DNA from: Cycas panzhihuaensis
Lineage: Eukaryota > Cycadophyta
Length of the DNA stretch: 64,000 nt
Reading direction: 5' to 3'
NCBI GenBank assembly: GCA_023213395.1
Contig: CM041465.1
Span: 61,945,741 to 62,009,740, forward strand
Shown: piece after piece, positions 12,058 to 22,599 of the stretch
How the letters are laid out: every line of letters begins with the position of its first letter
Numbering within the stretch: position 1 is the first letter of the stretch
The notes under the pieces: generated by a model
Databases searched by the model: none
Seen by the model: the letters and a program-made list of their open reading frames with translations, nothing else
What the model was told of the DNA's origin: nothing
Translations under genes and position numbers: made by a program

Positions 12058-12304
12058 TGTAATGAACCTATTCTTGTTACCATTCAACATAGAGAAATAG
12101 AAATAGAAAATAATAGATAAAAGATAAAGAAAAAGATGAAGTTCTAAAGAATATTCATTAACATAAGATTACAAAATACAACATGATAATCTCCTTATAC
12201 ATTACATACATATATGTGGGGCTATTAAGGCTGCCCATCTCTTATACTTATGCATGTGGGATAAATGCAATATGAGTAACCCCATATGGTGGAGGATCAT
12301 AACA
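12058..12304 (-). repeat. Left arm, 3' LTR of gag-only element
   Basis: On the plus strand it reads TGTAATGAACC...ATCATAACA. It is the reverse complement of the LTR at 16006-16243 with substitutions, and more diverged from the other three copies than they are from each other. The adjacent CCCTCCCCCCT (12307-12317) is the purine tract read on the minus strand. Confidence 0.85.
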
Positions 12305-12315
12305 TGCCCTCCCCC

Positions 12316-13203
12316 CTAAAAATGCTTCGCCCTCAAAGCATCTTGATTTAATGACTATCTCTTGTTATTTTTCTTCAATCCATAGCTCTTACGAATGTTG
12401 GTAGAAAGGTTGTGCATGGAATAGGGATCTATCCATCCCAAGTTAAACTTGATACATCCTAAATATCCTCTAATATACTTTGGATATTTGTAATGTTGAA
12501 ACCATAAGCTCGAATGTTATTTTTTCCTAGTATTTGTAGTAGATAAATGCCTTGCTTGATAAGTTTTATTGTGCTGGGCCTCTTGATAATGTGGATGTCG
12601 ATATGGTTCCACTTTAGTTTACCTTTTAACTATTTGTGATGCCTTTTGTTCCTTATCCTTAGGTGCCACTGATGGTGTGGAGTGGCAAATAACTTCTGTT
12701 ACTTACTCTTTAGTTTGTCTTTCCATTATTGGTGATGTCTTTTCTTCCTTATCCTTAGGTGCAGCCGGTGGTATAGGATGGCAAACAACTTCTGTTACCT
12801 GCTCTTGACATTCCTCATAATCTTTCTTTTGTTCTTGACTTTACGGAGTTGGGAGAATTCCTTGTCCTACACTACAATTATATTTCTCAAGTATTTGCCA
12901 TGCTTCTTATTTGTTTTATTCAAGACTTTGCATCTCTTTCCACCACGAATCATTATATTTCTTACGGATAGCTAGTTCTAGAAAATAAAATGTATTTAAG
13001 AGATAACCTTATTTATACCAATCTTTAAATAAAAGATAAGCCTCTCCTTGTAGATATAATGAGGCTACTATAGTCATCTCCTCATTGTACATGTAGTTAT
13101 CATCAAGTGATTTTAAATATACATCCATATCTTTAACCCAATCTTTTACAGAAAGAGTCCCATCCACATTAAAGATGTGTGGTATGAGCCTTTTTGTAGC
13201 CAT
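12316..13203 (-). pseudogene. gag: gag-like protein of left arm (decayed)
   Basis: The first 64 codons (13203-13009) are open from ATG and include DGTLSVKDWVKDMDVYLKS and TIVASLYLQGEAYLLFKDWY. This pattern is typical of a retrotransposon gag capsid: a helical start, then a conserved Trp followed by a basic stretch. The rest is interrupted but homologous to the right-arm gene, with which it shares the imperfect internal repeat around HPxPxAPK. The likely natural stop is the TAG next to the purine tract at 12316-12318. Gag would form particles, but with no pol the element needed enzymes in trans. Confidence 0.72.
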
Positions 13204-13896
13204 GATATTGTGGACATAGGAGAGATTAGGGGTGTCTATGGCTTATTATCCCTTAATTTTGATATAAAATTATATATTGGGCCTCACGAGCAATGGTTTT
13301 AAGACCACGATCTTAATGGCTAAGAAAATATAGTATGAAACCCTTAATTTCAAAAAAATTATTTTTGAAAAAAAAAATATAGCTCAAAAATATATAAAAT
13401 ATAAAGTAGAATTACAGCCTCTAAAATACAATTGTAACAGTATAAACAAAATTGAATTTTGATATATAGATCAAAAGTTATGCCCCTTTTAAGAATTTCA
13501 CTGTTAGGGTTTTTATAGGCTGAAATAGTATTTGTTGATAAAATGTTAATAACTTTTTACTCTAAACTCTAATAAACCTCAAACCACTTCAATTGGAAAG
13601 TAAATTAAAAAAAACATAGAATAAAAAAAAAATTAAGGTCATTTAGATACCTGTAGTAAATGTTATGTCTCTTTGAAGTTGAGGTTACAGATCTATCCTA
13701 GAATTACGGTGACAGAAAAAAACATAGGCCAGAATTAATTTTGCTATAATTTTCACACTTCCACCCAAAAATCTATAGTGTGACCACTCAAAATTTATAG
13801 AACGAGCTATTTCGTCTCAATTTCTCCATTGCTTTTTAGAATTTTTAATGTTTATTCTCTCGAAGATACTTTCAAACCCTTGATGACACCTCCAAG

Positions 13897-13914
13897 ATCG
13901 TCGCTCTGATACCA
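13897..13914 (-). other. Primer binding site, left arm (initiator Met tRNA)
   Basis: Minus strand TGGTATCAGAGCGACGAT, two bases inside the 5' LTR. The first 12 bases match the 3' end of plant initiator Met tRNA as known for plant LTR elements. It is intact in this arm. Confidence 0.85.
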
Positions 13915-13916
13915 AT

Positions 13917-14148
13917 TGTAATAAATCTATTACTGTTACCATTCAACATAGAGAAATAGAAATAGAAAATGATAGATAAAAGATAAAGAAGAAGATGAAG
14001 TTCCAAAGAACATTCATTAACATAAGATTACCAAATACATCATGATGATCTCCTTATACATTATATACATATATATGGGGCTATTAAGGCTACCCATCTC
14101 TTAGGCTTATGCATGTGGGATAAATGCAATATGAGTAATCCCATAACA
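13917..14148 (-). repeat. Left arm, 5' LTR at the axis of the inverted repeat
   Basis: On the plus strand it reads TGTAATAAATC...CCCATAACA. Compared with the other three LTR copies it lacks 15 bp immediately next to the axis (after the terminal TGTTATG, read on the minus strand). The lost block is bounded by ATG repeats. Confidence 0.85.
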
Positions 14149-14394
14149 TGTATGATCCTCCACCATATGGGGTTACTCATATTGCATTTATCCCACATGC
14201 ATAAGTCTAAGAGATGGGCAGCCTTAATAGCCCCATATATATGTATGTAATGTATAAGGAGACCATCATGATATATTTGGTAATCTTATGTTAATGAATG
14301 TTCTTTGGAACTTCATCTTCTTCTTTATCTTTTGTCTATCATTTTCTATTTCTATTTCTCTATATTGAATGGTAACAAGAATAGGTTCGTTATA
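14149..14394 (+). repeat. Right arm, 5' LTR at the axis of the inverted repeat
   Basis: It starts TGTATGATCCTCCACC directly at the axis, with no intervening base and no target duplication, and ends GTTATA (TACA in the other copies). It is nearly identical to the left-arm inner LTR over long stretches, for example the block around AAGATGAAGTTCCAAAGAAC read on the minus strand. Confidence 0.85.
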
Positions 14395-14396
14395 AT

Positions 14397-14414
14397 TAGT
14401 ATCAAAGCGGCGAT
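14397..14414 (+). other. Primer binding site, right arm (mutated)
   Basis: It reads TAGTATCAAAGCGGCGAT. Compared with the left arm's TGGTATCAGAGCGACGAT the differences are mostly G-to-A, fitting the general decay. Confidence 0.8.
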
Positions 14415-15107
14415 CTTGGAGATGTCATCAAGGGTTTGAAAGTATCTTCGAAAGAATAAACCTTGAAAATTCTAAAAAGTAATGGTGAAATTGAGACGAA
14501 ATAGCTCATTCTATAAATTTTAAGTGGTTGCACTACAGATTTTTAGGTGGAAGTGCAAAAATTATAGCAAAATTAATTTCGGCCTGTGTTTTTTCTGTTA
14601 CCGTAATTATGGGACAGATCTGCAACCTCAACTTCAAAGAGCCATAATTTTTACTATAGGTATCCAAATGACCTCAAATTTTTTTTTTATTCTATGTGAT
14701 TTTAAATTTACTTTCCAATGAAAGTAGTTTGAGGTTCATCAGAGTTCAGAGTAAAAAGTTATTAGCATTTTATCAGCAAGTACTATTTCAGCCTATAAAA
14801 ACCCTAACAGTGAAATTCTTAAAAGGGGCATAACTTTTGATCTATATATTAGAATTCAATTTCATTTCTACCACTAAAATTATATTTCAGAGGCCGTAAT
14901 TCTACTCCATATTTTATATATTTTTGAGCTATATTTTTTTTTTCAGAAATAAATTTTTTAAAATTAAGGGTTTCATACTATATTTTCTTAGCCATTAAGA
15001 CCGTGGTCTCAAAACCATTGCTTGTGAGGCCCAATATATAATTTTGTATTAAAATTAGGAGATAACAAGCTATAAACACCCCTAATCTCTCCTATATCCA
15101 CAATATC
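14415..15107 (+). other. Right-arm leader of the gag-only element
   Basis: This is non-coding AT-rich sequence between primer site and gag. It is the inverted counterpart of 13204-13896, with clear base-for-base similarity. The open frame at 14524-14721 has no counterpart of protein character in the left arm and is taken as chance. Confidence 0.6.
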
Positions 15108-15994
15108 ATGGCCACAAAAAAGCTCATACAACGCATCTTTAATGCTGATGGGACTCTTTCTATAAAAGATTGGGTTAAAGATATGGATGTATATTTAAAA
15201 TCACTTGATGATAACTACATGTACAATGAGGAGATGACTATAGTAGCCTCATTATATCTACAAGGAAAGGCTTATCATTTTTTGAAAGATTAGTATAAAC
15301 AAGGTCGTCTCTTGAATACATTTTATTTTCTAGAACTAGTTATCCGTAAGAAATATAATGATTCGTGGTAGAAAGAGATGCAAAGTCTTGAACAAAACAA
15401 ACAAGAAGCGTGGAAAATACTTGAGAAGTATAATCGTAGTGTGGGACAAGGAATTCTCCCAACTCCACAAAGTCAAGAATAAAAGAAAGATTATGAGGAA
15501 TGTCAAGAGCAGGTAACAGAAGTTGTTTGCCATCCCATACCACCAGCTGCACCCAAGGGCAAGGAAGAACAGACATCACCAATAATGGAAAGATAAACTA
15601 AAGATCAAGTAATAGAAGGTATTTTCCACCCCACACCATTAGTGGCACCTAAGGATAAGGAACAAAAGGCATCATAAATAGTTGAAAGGCAAACGAAAGT
15701 GGAACCATATCGACATCCACATTATCAAGAGGCCCAATGCAACAAAACTTATCAAGAAAGGCATTCATCTACTATAAATACTAGGCAAAAACAACATTCA
15801 AGTTATGGTTTCAACATTACAAATATCTAGAGTATATTAGAGGATATTCATGGTGTATCAAGATGAACTTGGGATGGATAGATCCCTATTCCATACACAA
15901 CCTTTTTGCCAACATTCGTAAGAGCTATCGATTGAAGAATAATAATAACAGATGGTCATTAAATCAGGATGCTTCGAGAGCAAAGCATTTTTAG
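15108..15994 (+). pseudogene. gag: gag-like protein of right arm (decayed)
   Basis: ATG at 15108 opens 61 codons matching the left arm (DGTLSIKDWVKDMDVYLKS; VASLYLQGKAYHFLKD), then a TAG where the left arm has Trp. Reading on through stops gives a basic middle part and an imperfect tandem repeat of about 35 residues (CHPIPPAAPKGKEEQTSPI and FHPTPLVAPKDKEQKAS). A net frameshift near 15.84 kb leads to a conserved end, NRWSLNQDASRAKHF, with TAG at 15992-15994. The gene ends just before the purine tract, so no protease or RT was ever present between gag and the 3' LTR. Confidence 0.75.
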
Positions 15995-16005
15995 GGGGGA
16001 GGGCA

Positions 16006-16243
16006 TGTTATGATCCTCCACCATATGGGGTTACTCATATTGCATTTATCCCACATGCATAAGTCTAAGAGATGGGCAGCATTATATATATGTACGTAAT
16101 GTATAAGGAGATCATCATGATGTATTTGGTAATCTTATGTTAATGAATGTTCTTTGGAACTTCATTTTCTTCTTTATCTTTTATCTATCATTTTCTATTT
16201 CTATTTCTCTATGTTGAATGGTAACAAGAATAGGTTTGTTACA
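16006..16243 (+). repeat. Right arm, 3' LTR of gag-only element
   Basis: It starts TGTTATGATCCTCC after the purine tract AGGGGGGAGGGCA and ends GTTTGTTACA. It has a short deletion near 16080 relative to the 14149 copy. It is followed by CAAAA, the right copy of the target duplication. Confidence 0.88.
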
Positions 16244-16248
16244 CAAAA

Positions 16249-16877
16249 TGTAGAGCAATAAAACAAAAGGGAAGATGGAAGATACAAAAGGTAGATGACA
16301 AGAATTGATAAACTTGACATTGAAGGATGACATAATAAGGGAAAAGAAAGACAATAGAAGATGCGTAAGGGAATGGATGATAAAGCACTAAAGGGAGGAC
16401 CCCATCTAGACTAGAAAGTAGACATCAATAAGAAACAACATAAGAATGAATAAGATCAGACACATAGAAGTGAATGCCAAGATGTATTGATACTTGAATA
16501 TTTAAGTAAACATAAGTAGGTATATGGGTATGCAATAAGGGAAAGATTTTCTAATTCCTCACATGACTTAGAGATGAAGTATGAAAGTTTGATAAATTCT
16601 AGTGATGATGGTAATGAATTTGGGTTATGGCTATAAATGCATGCATGTGGATATACACAAATGTAATTCTGCACATGCCTAAGTAAAGGTAATTATCTAG
16701 CTAATTATAAGTTATGATGGATAAACAATGGAGAATAAATGATAGTGATTATGCAAAAGGCAATTAAGTATGAGCCTAGCGTGTGTTTTAAATGTCTCTA
16801 TCTTGTCTAGACTATAGTCTTGTAAAGCCTCTATCAAATTATACCCTTGTATGGTTAGATCAACGTGTAGGTTCCTA
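16249..16877 (-). other. chromovirus 5' leader (outer part)
   Basis: Purine-rich non-coding sequence runs from the inverted-repeat insertion to the chromovirus primer site. No coding signal is seen; the open frame at 16674-16456 lacks any recognisable motif. It continues the leader interrupted at 12057. Confidence 0.55.
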
Positions 16878-16895
16878 GAAATTACTCTGATACCA
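16878..16895 (-). other. Primer binding site of the chromovirus
   Basis: Minus strand TGGTATCAGAGTAATTTC, two bases inside the LTR end. The first 11-12 bases fit initiator Met tRNA. It defines the orientation and the LTR edge. Confidence 0.8.
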
Positions 16896-16897
16896 TT

Positions 16898-17263
16898 TGT
16901 TACTAACCTACTCTTTAACTTGAATAATTCACTAAATTAATATGAAGGAACAATAAATCTTTCAAGAATTTTAACAATCAAAAGACCAATAAATTGATTA
17001 ATAAATAAGAATTGTTCAATATTACATTTAAGGGAATATTTATATGTACATAATGGTCCCTTTTTATAAATAATTAAGGCTATTCAAAGATTCCCTTTCA
17101 TTAATGATTAATCAATGAGTTTAAGGAGGTTTATACCATGCTCTCTAATCCTTTCCTTTGGGAAATGTTTCTCTATGTTACTTTCCAAATATATAAGGTG
17201 CATAAATATCACTTTCTTCCTTGAGTTTTGGAGGACCATGCACCATATTTACTTTCTTCATCA
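16898..17263 (-). repeat. 5' LTR of the chromovirus
   Basis: Plus-strand edges are TGTTACTAACC (16898) and CTTCATCA (17263), so on the minus strand it runs TGATGAAG...GTTAGTAACA, 366 bp. The inner edge is fixed by the primer site. The outer edge is inferred from where copia F coding sequence is cut and could be three bases shorter. Confidence 0.72.
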
Positions 17264-18200
17264 ACTAAAGGCTACGGAATTGTAGATGTCCCAACCTTTC
17301 ATGCCACAATTAAATCTTCTTTAATACACCTGTAGTCAAGTATACTCTTTGGTTTATAGACTTATCTAAGAGCCTATAAAGATGGTTTTCTCTTACTCCT
17401 TCTATGGACTTTTTTCCTTCATGGTCATTGATAATCCCCTTTCTATCCTTAAAGAGAGCACTCATTCCATTATCCTTTATCTAATAGATAGAAATTAGAT
17501 TCTTTTTTAATCCAAGCATGTACAAAACATTCTTTATATAATAACCATGATAGCCTAGAGTTATAATTGGAACCTCCTTAATGCCTTTGATAGTTAATAT
17601 TTTATTATCTTCCAAAGATATAACATATCTTGATTCCTCCCATATGTGCCTTAACTAGTCAATCCTACCTATCATGTGTCTTGAAACACTTGAATCTATA
17701 TATCTAATATTACTATCCCTTTTATTATACGTTATCATATTTTATTAATCAACTATTATCTACAAACTATCATTATGATATCAATCAAACTATAATAATT
17801 GACAATATCTATTGATATATCTTGGTTTCTTGTAGTAATAGTAGGTCCTCTAAGGTATTTTAATTAAGTAGAGAAATAATTATATTCTACTCATATTTAA
17901 TATAAAATATAACTAAATAGCCAAAAAAATAAAAGAATATTAGGCATTAAATAGACCTTATATAATGTTTAGATATTATTATTAATAAGATTTAATTCTC
18001 AGTCTTTGGTCACTTCATAGAGTGTTAAAAAAACACCCTAAGTCATCAAAAACCATGTAGGGAGCTAGAATCTGACAATATAACTAAGATTATCATATTG
18101 AACATAAAAAGTAGTTTATATTATGTAGCTATAGGTTACTTCCATATGACCTCCTCTTGGTTGACCACCTCCATACATCCATCCTTTATATTCATACCAC
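17264..18200 (-). pseudogene. pol: copia F remnant: gag knuckle, protease, GAG-pre-integrase
   Basis: On the minus strand from the right: a knuckle remnant at about 18114-18070 in which all four CCHC positions are changed (YVQYDNLSYIVRF then stop). Next is a protease (RYIDSSVSRHMIGRID, about 17714-17665; Asp-Ser kept). The usual copia tail follows (GIKEVPIITLGYHGYYIKNV), then LWHERLGHLQFRSL at about 17315-17270, where the chromovirus LTR begins. The remainder of this element must lie left of the window. Its 5' end is not visible; it meets gypsy B sequence near 18.2-18.35 kb with no LTR. Confidence 0.75.
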
Positions 18201-18599
18201 CAAGACCCTATTACATATTAGTGGACATCTTATATTTCAAGTGTAAGCATTAGGATTTGCATGTGCATGCCACCCAACCATGGCAGACCCATATTCCCTC
18301 TTATAATCTAGTGTATACTTATATGTAGTATGGCTTTCTAAGTAAGTTAAGTAACCCTAGACCATATGCTACTCCCATATCCCAACATCTAGGAGGCTTC
18401 ACCCCCAAGGGGATGACCACTTTGTACCTTACCATAAGACCTTACCTCAAGTTTCTAAGGCAACAATATCCATATTATCTTGGGTATCACACTTATGGTG
18501 AGGCAGCTAAGAACCTGGTTTTAATGCAATCAACCCTGCTAATAACTCTATCATTGAGGGTAAGGAGGTCATATTTTGATTATAAGAAGAACCCATTCC

Positions 18600-19150
18600 A
18601 CTGAAAGTTCTCTTGTCTCCACCACTTCCCTTTATATCTAAGTTGTCTAAATTCTTAGGGGAGTCAACTCAAGATTTAATAGGGCATATTCAATCCTCTC
18701 CACTTACATGTGTTGATTACCTCCCCTATGACTACAAAATAATGAGACCATTTCTAAAGACCCTTTAGTATAATACCCTAAAGTGGCTCTATAGGTTAAA
18801 GTTAGCTTCCTTGTTCACCTTTTATCAATTAGTTGATAATATTATTAACTATTTTAGTTTAGCTTAACCATTTGAGATAGACATTAAGGCCCTACTCTTT
18901 ATTAAGTAGGGGACTACAAGTCATATCATGACTTGGTGCATAGATTCTAAGGCTTGATTTATACTTACTAGGCCTACTTGGATAACAACTTACTTTGTAA
19001 TATATTTACTAGTGCCTTAAGACCCCAAGTTCACCTTAAGGTTCTCAAATTATGACCCACGTCCTATGATGACACCATTACAAAATGCTTGGATTTTAAG
19101 GTGTTTCAAATATAATCTATAGTTTGAAAAATAGAAAAGCCCCTTATTTT
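18600..19150 (+). pseudogene. gag: gypsy B gag (decayed)
   Basis: Recognised by alignment with the gypsy C gag: FYQLVDNIINYFSLA (about 18820-18865) corresponds to FQQLVDEFINYFDVAHPFE in C. The order of blocks on either side agrees. Multiple TAG/TAA stops and frameshifts interrupt it. The stretch 19.15-20.04 kb would hold the nucleocapsid region and the gag/protease linker; I can read no intact zinc motif there. Confidence 0.6.
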
Positions 19151-20039
19151 TTAGGATAGATCTTACTCTATTCTAAAGCCAAAACCTTCTCAAGATGATC
19201 ACACTTACAATCACCTTATGTTTATTAGTTAGGCCTTGGATAGGTCCATCAACTCGAAGTTACATGTCAATCCCTCTCTAACCCACAAAGTTTGAAAATA
19301 AACCAAAGTCATCTATTATGTTGAGCAAAGGAAAGGATAAGCATTTAATGCTCCACCTCCTAAGAAGGCACATTGGCACTCCTATCATCAAACTAATGCT
19401 CATAATTATAAGGATTGCCATAAAGTTAAATTCCTTACTCATTATGGTTAAGCTAGTGAAAATACTACTTTTAGGTCCAACTAGGATCAATTGATTTATA
19501 AGGATCCATTGCCTTATCATAATAAGAAAGACCATAAGGACAAGGACAAAGTTATAACCTAAGATGATAGTGATTCTAAGAACTCTAATTTTGAGAACAC
19601 ACACAATGGCTCCTTATCACTAAAACATGACACCAAGTATGTAAACATATAGAATAAATTTCCTCCCAAAGGTAAGGAGCCTAAGAAGATGATTAACATG
19701 GTTGAGGCCACCAAGGCCTTTATATCTTCCAAACCCCTTAATGGGGATATCCCATATAAAGATAAGCATTTAGACCCTCCTCTATAATTTCTTATTAGTT
19801 TTATCAATTTTAGGTCTATTCCCTATTACACTAAGGAGGGTACCTTCTTACTTATTGAGAAGCTAAAGACTATTCTAGTACAGATCTATATGATGGATCT
19901 TCTTAAGAGTTTCCCTAATCAAATGAAATTTTTTCTTGATACTGTTTAGGTGCCCAAGCCCAACTTCCCTATTAAACCTACTCTACTCTTTAATCCTTGC
20001 ATGTTAACTCATGATGAGGAGAGGGATTATAATGAGACT

Positions 20040-20500
20040 AACCTCTTTTACATTGAAATCCTTAAAGAAGATATCAATATTAAATGATATATTATGGATC
20101 AGGGGTCATCATTCAATGTTATCTCTCTTTGACTATTGGAGAACTTTAAGGTATTAACTTTTGAGCTGGTAGATGGGGTCCATCAAGCCTATGAAAAAAA
20201 TCAAATAACTCCTATGGGCTAGGTCATCCTACCATTTATACTTGTGGGGAAGACAGTCAAAACAGAGGTCATCATCATTAATCTTGACCTAAAATTTAAT
20301 ATGTTATTAGTTTGATCATGAATTAATTAGATGTTAGTAGTCTTTTCCTCACTTTTTGGTGAACATAAGTTCATATATGATGTCAATCTCAAAATTATCA
20401 AGCATAAGAACAAGCCTATTAGGTAGTCGATCTCACTAGTTGGTACCATTTCAAGGAAGGGGAATATTCTTTCTCTTTTAGTTCATTAAGTTTTAAGCAA
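20040..20500 (+). pseudogene. pol: gypsy B aspartic protease (decayed)
   Basis: YIMDQGSSFNVISL at about 20091-20132 corresponds to VIDNGSSINAMPL in gypsy C, so the Asp and the Gly-Ser-Ser are recognisable. Downstream it continues with FELVDGVHQAYEKN and the hydrophobic LDLKFNMLLV block. In-frame stops occur in the second half. From 20.5 to 21.1 kb is the protease/RT linker, decayed. Confidence 0.62.
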
Positions 20501-21049
20501 TATTTTACTACTAAGTCACATTTAGGAGGAAGTGTAGATGAGGTAAAAGAAGTTAATATGATCACTATGATATCTCTATGAGATGATATGCTCACTAATC
20601 ACCTTGTTGGAAGCTCATATTATAATGAGGTAGGGAACTCTCTTCCACTTATTGACTTCTCCTTCGACCTTATTACCCAACCTATCCCTGATTTATAATT
20701 TCTTCTTCCCACCCAACTTGATTAGGATCTCCAAACATAGGCGGGCCCTTCACAAGAGGTAATCACTCTCATTGATGCTATTCCCTATGTTCCTAATACT
20801 TTATCATGAGAATTACTCACATATGATTAGCCTTTGTATGATTACCCTTATAAGGATGGTCTAGTTCTAAGAGCTATCCTTAACCTTGACCACTTTGAAA
20901 ATGATGGGGCTATCTTTGAATACCTCAGAAGAGTCTCTTTTGACCTCCTACTTAATCACCACAAGCTTGGTTTTGCCCAAATATATCTAACCTAACTTGC
21001 CCTTGGCAAGTGTAGACTAGGATACTCATACTCCTTTTCCACCACTAGA

Positions 21050-22540
21050 CCTTACACCCCTTCATATTAGGGAGGGAAATACCATGTTAATAGGGAAGAC
21101 CATTGATATTGACCTTAAAATTAATGACAAACCTAAAACAATCAAGGTAGGAGTTGAATACTTTCCTTTTGAGGTGCAATAACTTAAAGAGTTATTTTTA
21201 ATGGTCTTATAAAGGGTTTACACCTTGATGTCATAGTCAACAACATTGCGACTATTCTTGAGGCCAAGCCTAAGTAATAAAGGTAAAGACCCATTTATCC
21301 ATACTTTTTTTTGAGTAGTAATAAGTAATCAACAAGATCCTAAAATTAAATTTCATTGAGATAGTGGACCACTCTTAATGGGTATCCAACATCATTCCTA
21401 TTGCTAAGAGAAATGGCTTTATATACATTTGTATCAAAATTTTCAACATCAATGAAGTGTGCCCTAAATATAATATTCCATTGCCATTTATTCACCAAAT
21501 CTAGAATAAAATTGTTGCCTTTGAAGTGATGTCCATTATTCATGGCTTCTTAGGATATAATTAAATCTTTATCTCACTTGAGTATTGCCACAAAATGGCA
21601 TTCATCATACCTTTTAGAATATTTTCTTATAAGGTGATGCCATGTAGCCTAAAAACTATTGGGGGCTACTTACTAATAAGTTGTGGTATTTATATTCCAT
21701 AACTTAGTTGGTATTATTATTGCTATCTATCTTGATAATATATTAGGGATATTGTAGCATAGGGAGGATCATATCCTTGACCTAAGGACCATTTTTTAGA
21801 GATGTTATAAATATTAATTGTGCCTCAATCCTAACAAAAATATATTTGTGGTCACTTTAGGCAAGATGCTCAAAAGCATCATTTCTAGGGATGGTATTAT
21901 GGTAAACCTTGATAAAGTGAAGGTCATAGTTGAAATGCCCCCACTATGCAACCAAATAAAAGTCAAGTCATTTCTTAGAAGGATAGGGTTCCTATATAGA
22001 TGCATTATTGACTTCACCATATATTCAAAGGAACTCATGAACCTCCTTGAAAAAGGAGTCTATCTTGAGTGGACACTAGTTGTTTAATATTTATTTAATA
22101 AGCTCAAGTAGATGTTTGTTTCTTCTCCCACCCTTACTTTACTAATCTTTGACAATCCCTTCATGTTATACGTCTCTTCCACTAAGGAATCTATTAGGGG
22201 CATGATTGTCTAAGATGTTGAGTTTGGATATGAGTGACCTATCTATTTCATAAGTCATATGTTGGATGTCATAAATAAATTACTTATCACTAGAGAAGGA
22301 GTTCTTGGCCCTAGTCTTTATGACTAGGAAATTACATCATTATCTACTTGGTAATACTACTTATGCCATCATATAGATAAAACTAATTTGTGTTTTATTC
22401 ACTAAGACTAGTCTCATTAGGTGACCAAGTAAGGAGCATTATTACTACAAGAGTTTGACTTATAAATGATTAATCACAAGTCAAAGAAAGGGATTGTTAT
22501 CATCAAATAATTAGTCATAACTTCCCTTCCTAATATAGAA
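21050..22540 (+). pseudogene. pol: gypsy B reverse transcriptase and RNase H (decayed)
   Basis: The entry region matches gypsy C (LDLTPLHIREGNTML versus IDLAPLHFKEGNAICM). The catalytic box reads IIAIYLDNILGI at about 21719-21754, so the second Asp is Asn. The open stretch 21818-22087 holds the thumb (LCLNPNKNIFVVTLGKMLKS) and the connection (IKVKSFLRRIGFLYRCIIDF). RNase H is seen as FMLYVSSTKESIRGMIV and LLLQEFDL.MINHKSKKGIV. The Asp of the LYTSA(I/T)DES-type motif is Lys here. Confidence 0.72.
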
Positions 22541-22599
22541 AATGATGTCATTAACAATACACTACTAGATGATCATGTCTTTCAAGTCAACATTACCAT

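Larger units (their letters stand above)
12058..16243. mobile_element. Inverted dimer of a gag-only LTR retrotransposon (4.19 kb)
   Basis: Two copies of one small LTR element lie head to head: left arm 12058-14148 on the minus strand, right arm 14149-16243 on the plus strand (2091 and 2095 bp). Each has two LTRs of about 240 bp, an initiator-Met primer site, a gag-like gene and a G-rich purine tract. The pair is flanked by one direct repeat, CAAAA (12053-12057 and 16244-16248), and none is present at the centre. By content it resembles the described TR-GAG class: short, non-autonomous, gag only. The inverted pairing with a single target duplication is unusual. Confidence 0.85.
7504..17263 (-). 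mobile_element. Ty3/gypsy chromovirus-like retrotransposon, 3' end outside window
   Basis: Reading the minus strand from 17263 down gives a 5' LTR, primer site, leader (interrupted by the inverted-repeat element), gag, protease, RT, RNase H and part of integrase. The RT/RNase H sequence (KIDLK..YHEI; FTIECDASRIG) is of chromovirus type rather than Tat type. Integrase is cut at 7504 by copia-2, so the IN C-terminus, any chromodomain and the 3' LTR are not visible here. The element itself inserted in the copia F remnant. Confidence 0.82.

Noticed and set aside
12058-16243. Foldback/MULE-type DNA transposon with long terminal inverted repeats
   Set aside because: Each arm has two LTRs, a tRNA primer site, gag and a purine tract in retrotransposon order, and the flanking duplication is 5 bp; there is no transposase.
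12058-16243. Two independent insertions of the same element in opposite directions
   Set aside because: No second target duplication and no spacer at the axis, and one CAAAA pair brackets the whole; a precise later deletion between two insertions remains possible but is less simple.
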